Positions 5,797 through 5,996 of a stretch of 5,996 bases of DNA are shown in pieces. Numbering within the stretch: position 1 is the stretch's first letter; each line of letters begins with the position of its first letter. The notes beneath the pieces were generated by a model. That model was given only the letters and a program-made list of their open reading frames with translations. It did no database searches and was not told the origin of the DNA. The position numbers were made by a program, and so were the translations under genes. Source of the stretch: Bacteroidales bacterium (GTDB lineage Bacteria; Bacteroidota; Bacteroidia; Bacteroidales; UBA3663); assembly GCA_017632695.1 (NCBI GenBank), contig JAGBQS010000018.1, positions 1 through 5,996 of the forward strand, given 5' to 3'.

Positions 5797-5996
5797 ATGA
5801 AAGGTTTTTATTCCGAACTTCTGTGGTTGACCGTTATCGGTCTGTTTTTCATGGGAAAGGTACAGGCGCAGAGCGTTTTGTATCCGACTCACTTTGACCT
5901 TCAGGAAGTCACCTTGACGGATGGACCTTTCAAGTATGCACAGGATCTGAATTACAAAACCTTATTGGAGTTCAATGTGGACCGGATGCTAACGCC
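5797..5996 (+). CDS. DUF1680 / GH127-type glycoside hydrolase, probable beta-L-arabinofuranosidase (partial, N-terminus)
   Basis: Only the first 66 codons are in the window. A signal peptide is visible (hydrophobic core LLWLTVIGLFFMG, probable cleavage after KVQA at residue 24), so the enzyme should reach the periplasm or beyond. The following stretch matches the N-terminal start of DUF1680 proteins: FDLQEVTLTDGPFKYAQ at 33-49 followed by LEFNVDRMLTP, where family members have a 'V.L.DGPF..aq..n...ll..d.drll.pF' pattern. Characterised members (GH127, and the related GH146) remove beta-L-arabinofuranose from plant arabinans or glycoproteins. The catalytic residues lie beyond the edge, so the substrate is not settled. 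It begins 16 bases after the lipoprotein stop without its own promoter, indicating co-transcription. Confidence 0.82.
   Translation, partial: MKGFYSELLWLTVIGLFFMGKVQAQSVLYPTHFDLQEVTLTDGPFKYAQDLNYKTLLEFNVDRMLT

Overview
The window looks like chromosomal DNA from a member of the Bacteroidales, perhaps near Parabacteroides or Bacteroides. Three things suggest this: promoters of the Bacteroidetes type (TTTG or TTG about 20 bases before TAnnTTTG), starts without Shine-Dalgarno sequences, and proteins typical of gut Bacteroidales (a BY-kinase with a Tyr-Gly tail, a SUMF1-domain lipoprotein, a DUF1680/GH127 enzyme). The genus is a guess from the sequence alone.

The left half is read on the minus strand. 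A good promoter at 3297-3328 precedes a tRNA-Arg(CCT) at 3177-3248. Only 28 bases after the tRNA comes a complete 839-codon Wzc-type polysaccharide co-polymerase/tyrosine autokinase (629-3148). Only 14 bases after its stop comes the beta subunit of a sodium-pumping decarboxylase (614 to beyond the left edge). I see no separate promoter or terminator between these three, so they may form one transcript, which would be an unusual mix.

The right half is read on the plus strand. The ruvB gene (3476-4513) has its own promoter at 3373-3406 and a 69-base leader region holding two overlapping, mutually exclusive inverted repeats. After a 124-base gap with a second clear promoter (4599-4629), a lipoprotein with a SUMF1/FGE-like fold (4638-5780) is followed 16 bases later by the start of a secreted DUF1680 / GH127-type glycosidase that runs off the right edge. 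The last two probably form an operon for work on polysaccharide at or near the cell envelope.

The genes themselves belong to known families. What deserves a second look is mostly organisation and RNA: the tRNA-wzc-oadB linkage, the switch-like ruvB leader, the nearly leaderless lipoprotein gene, and the insertion within the SUMF1-like domain. I did not find a clear new defence or mobile system.
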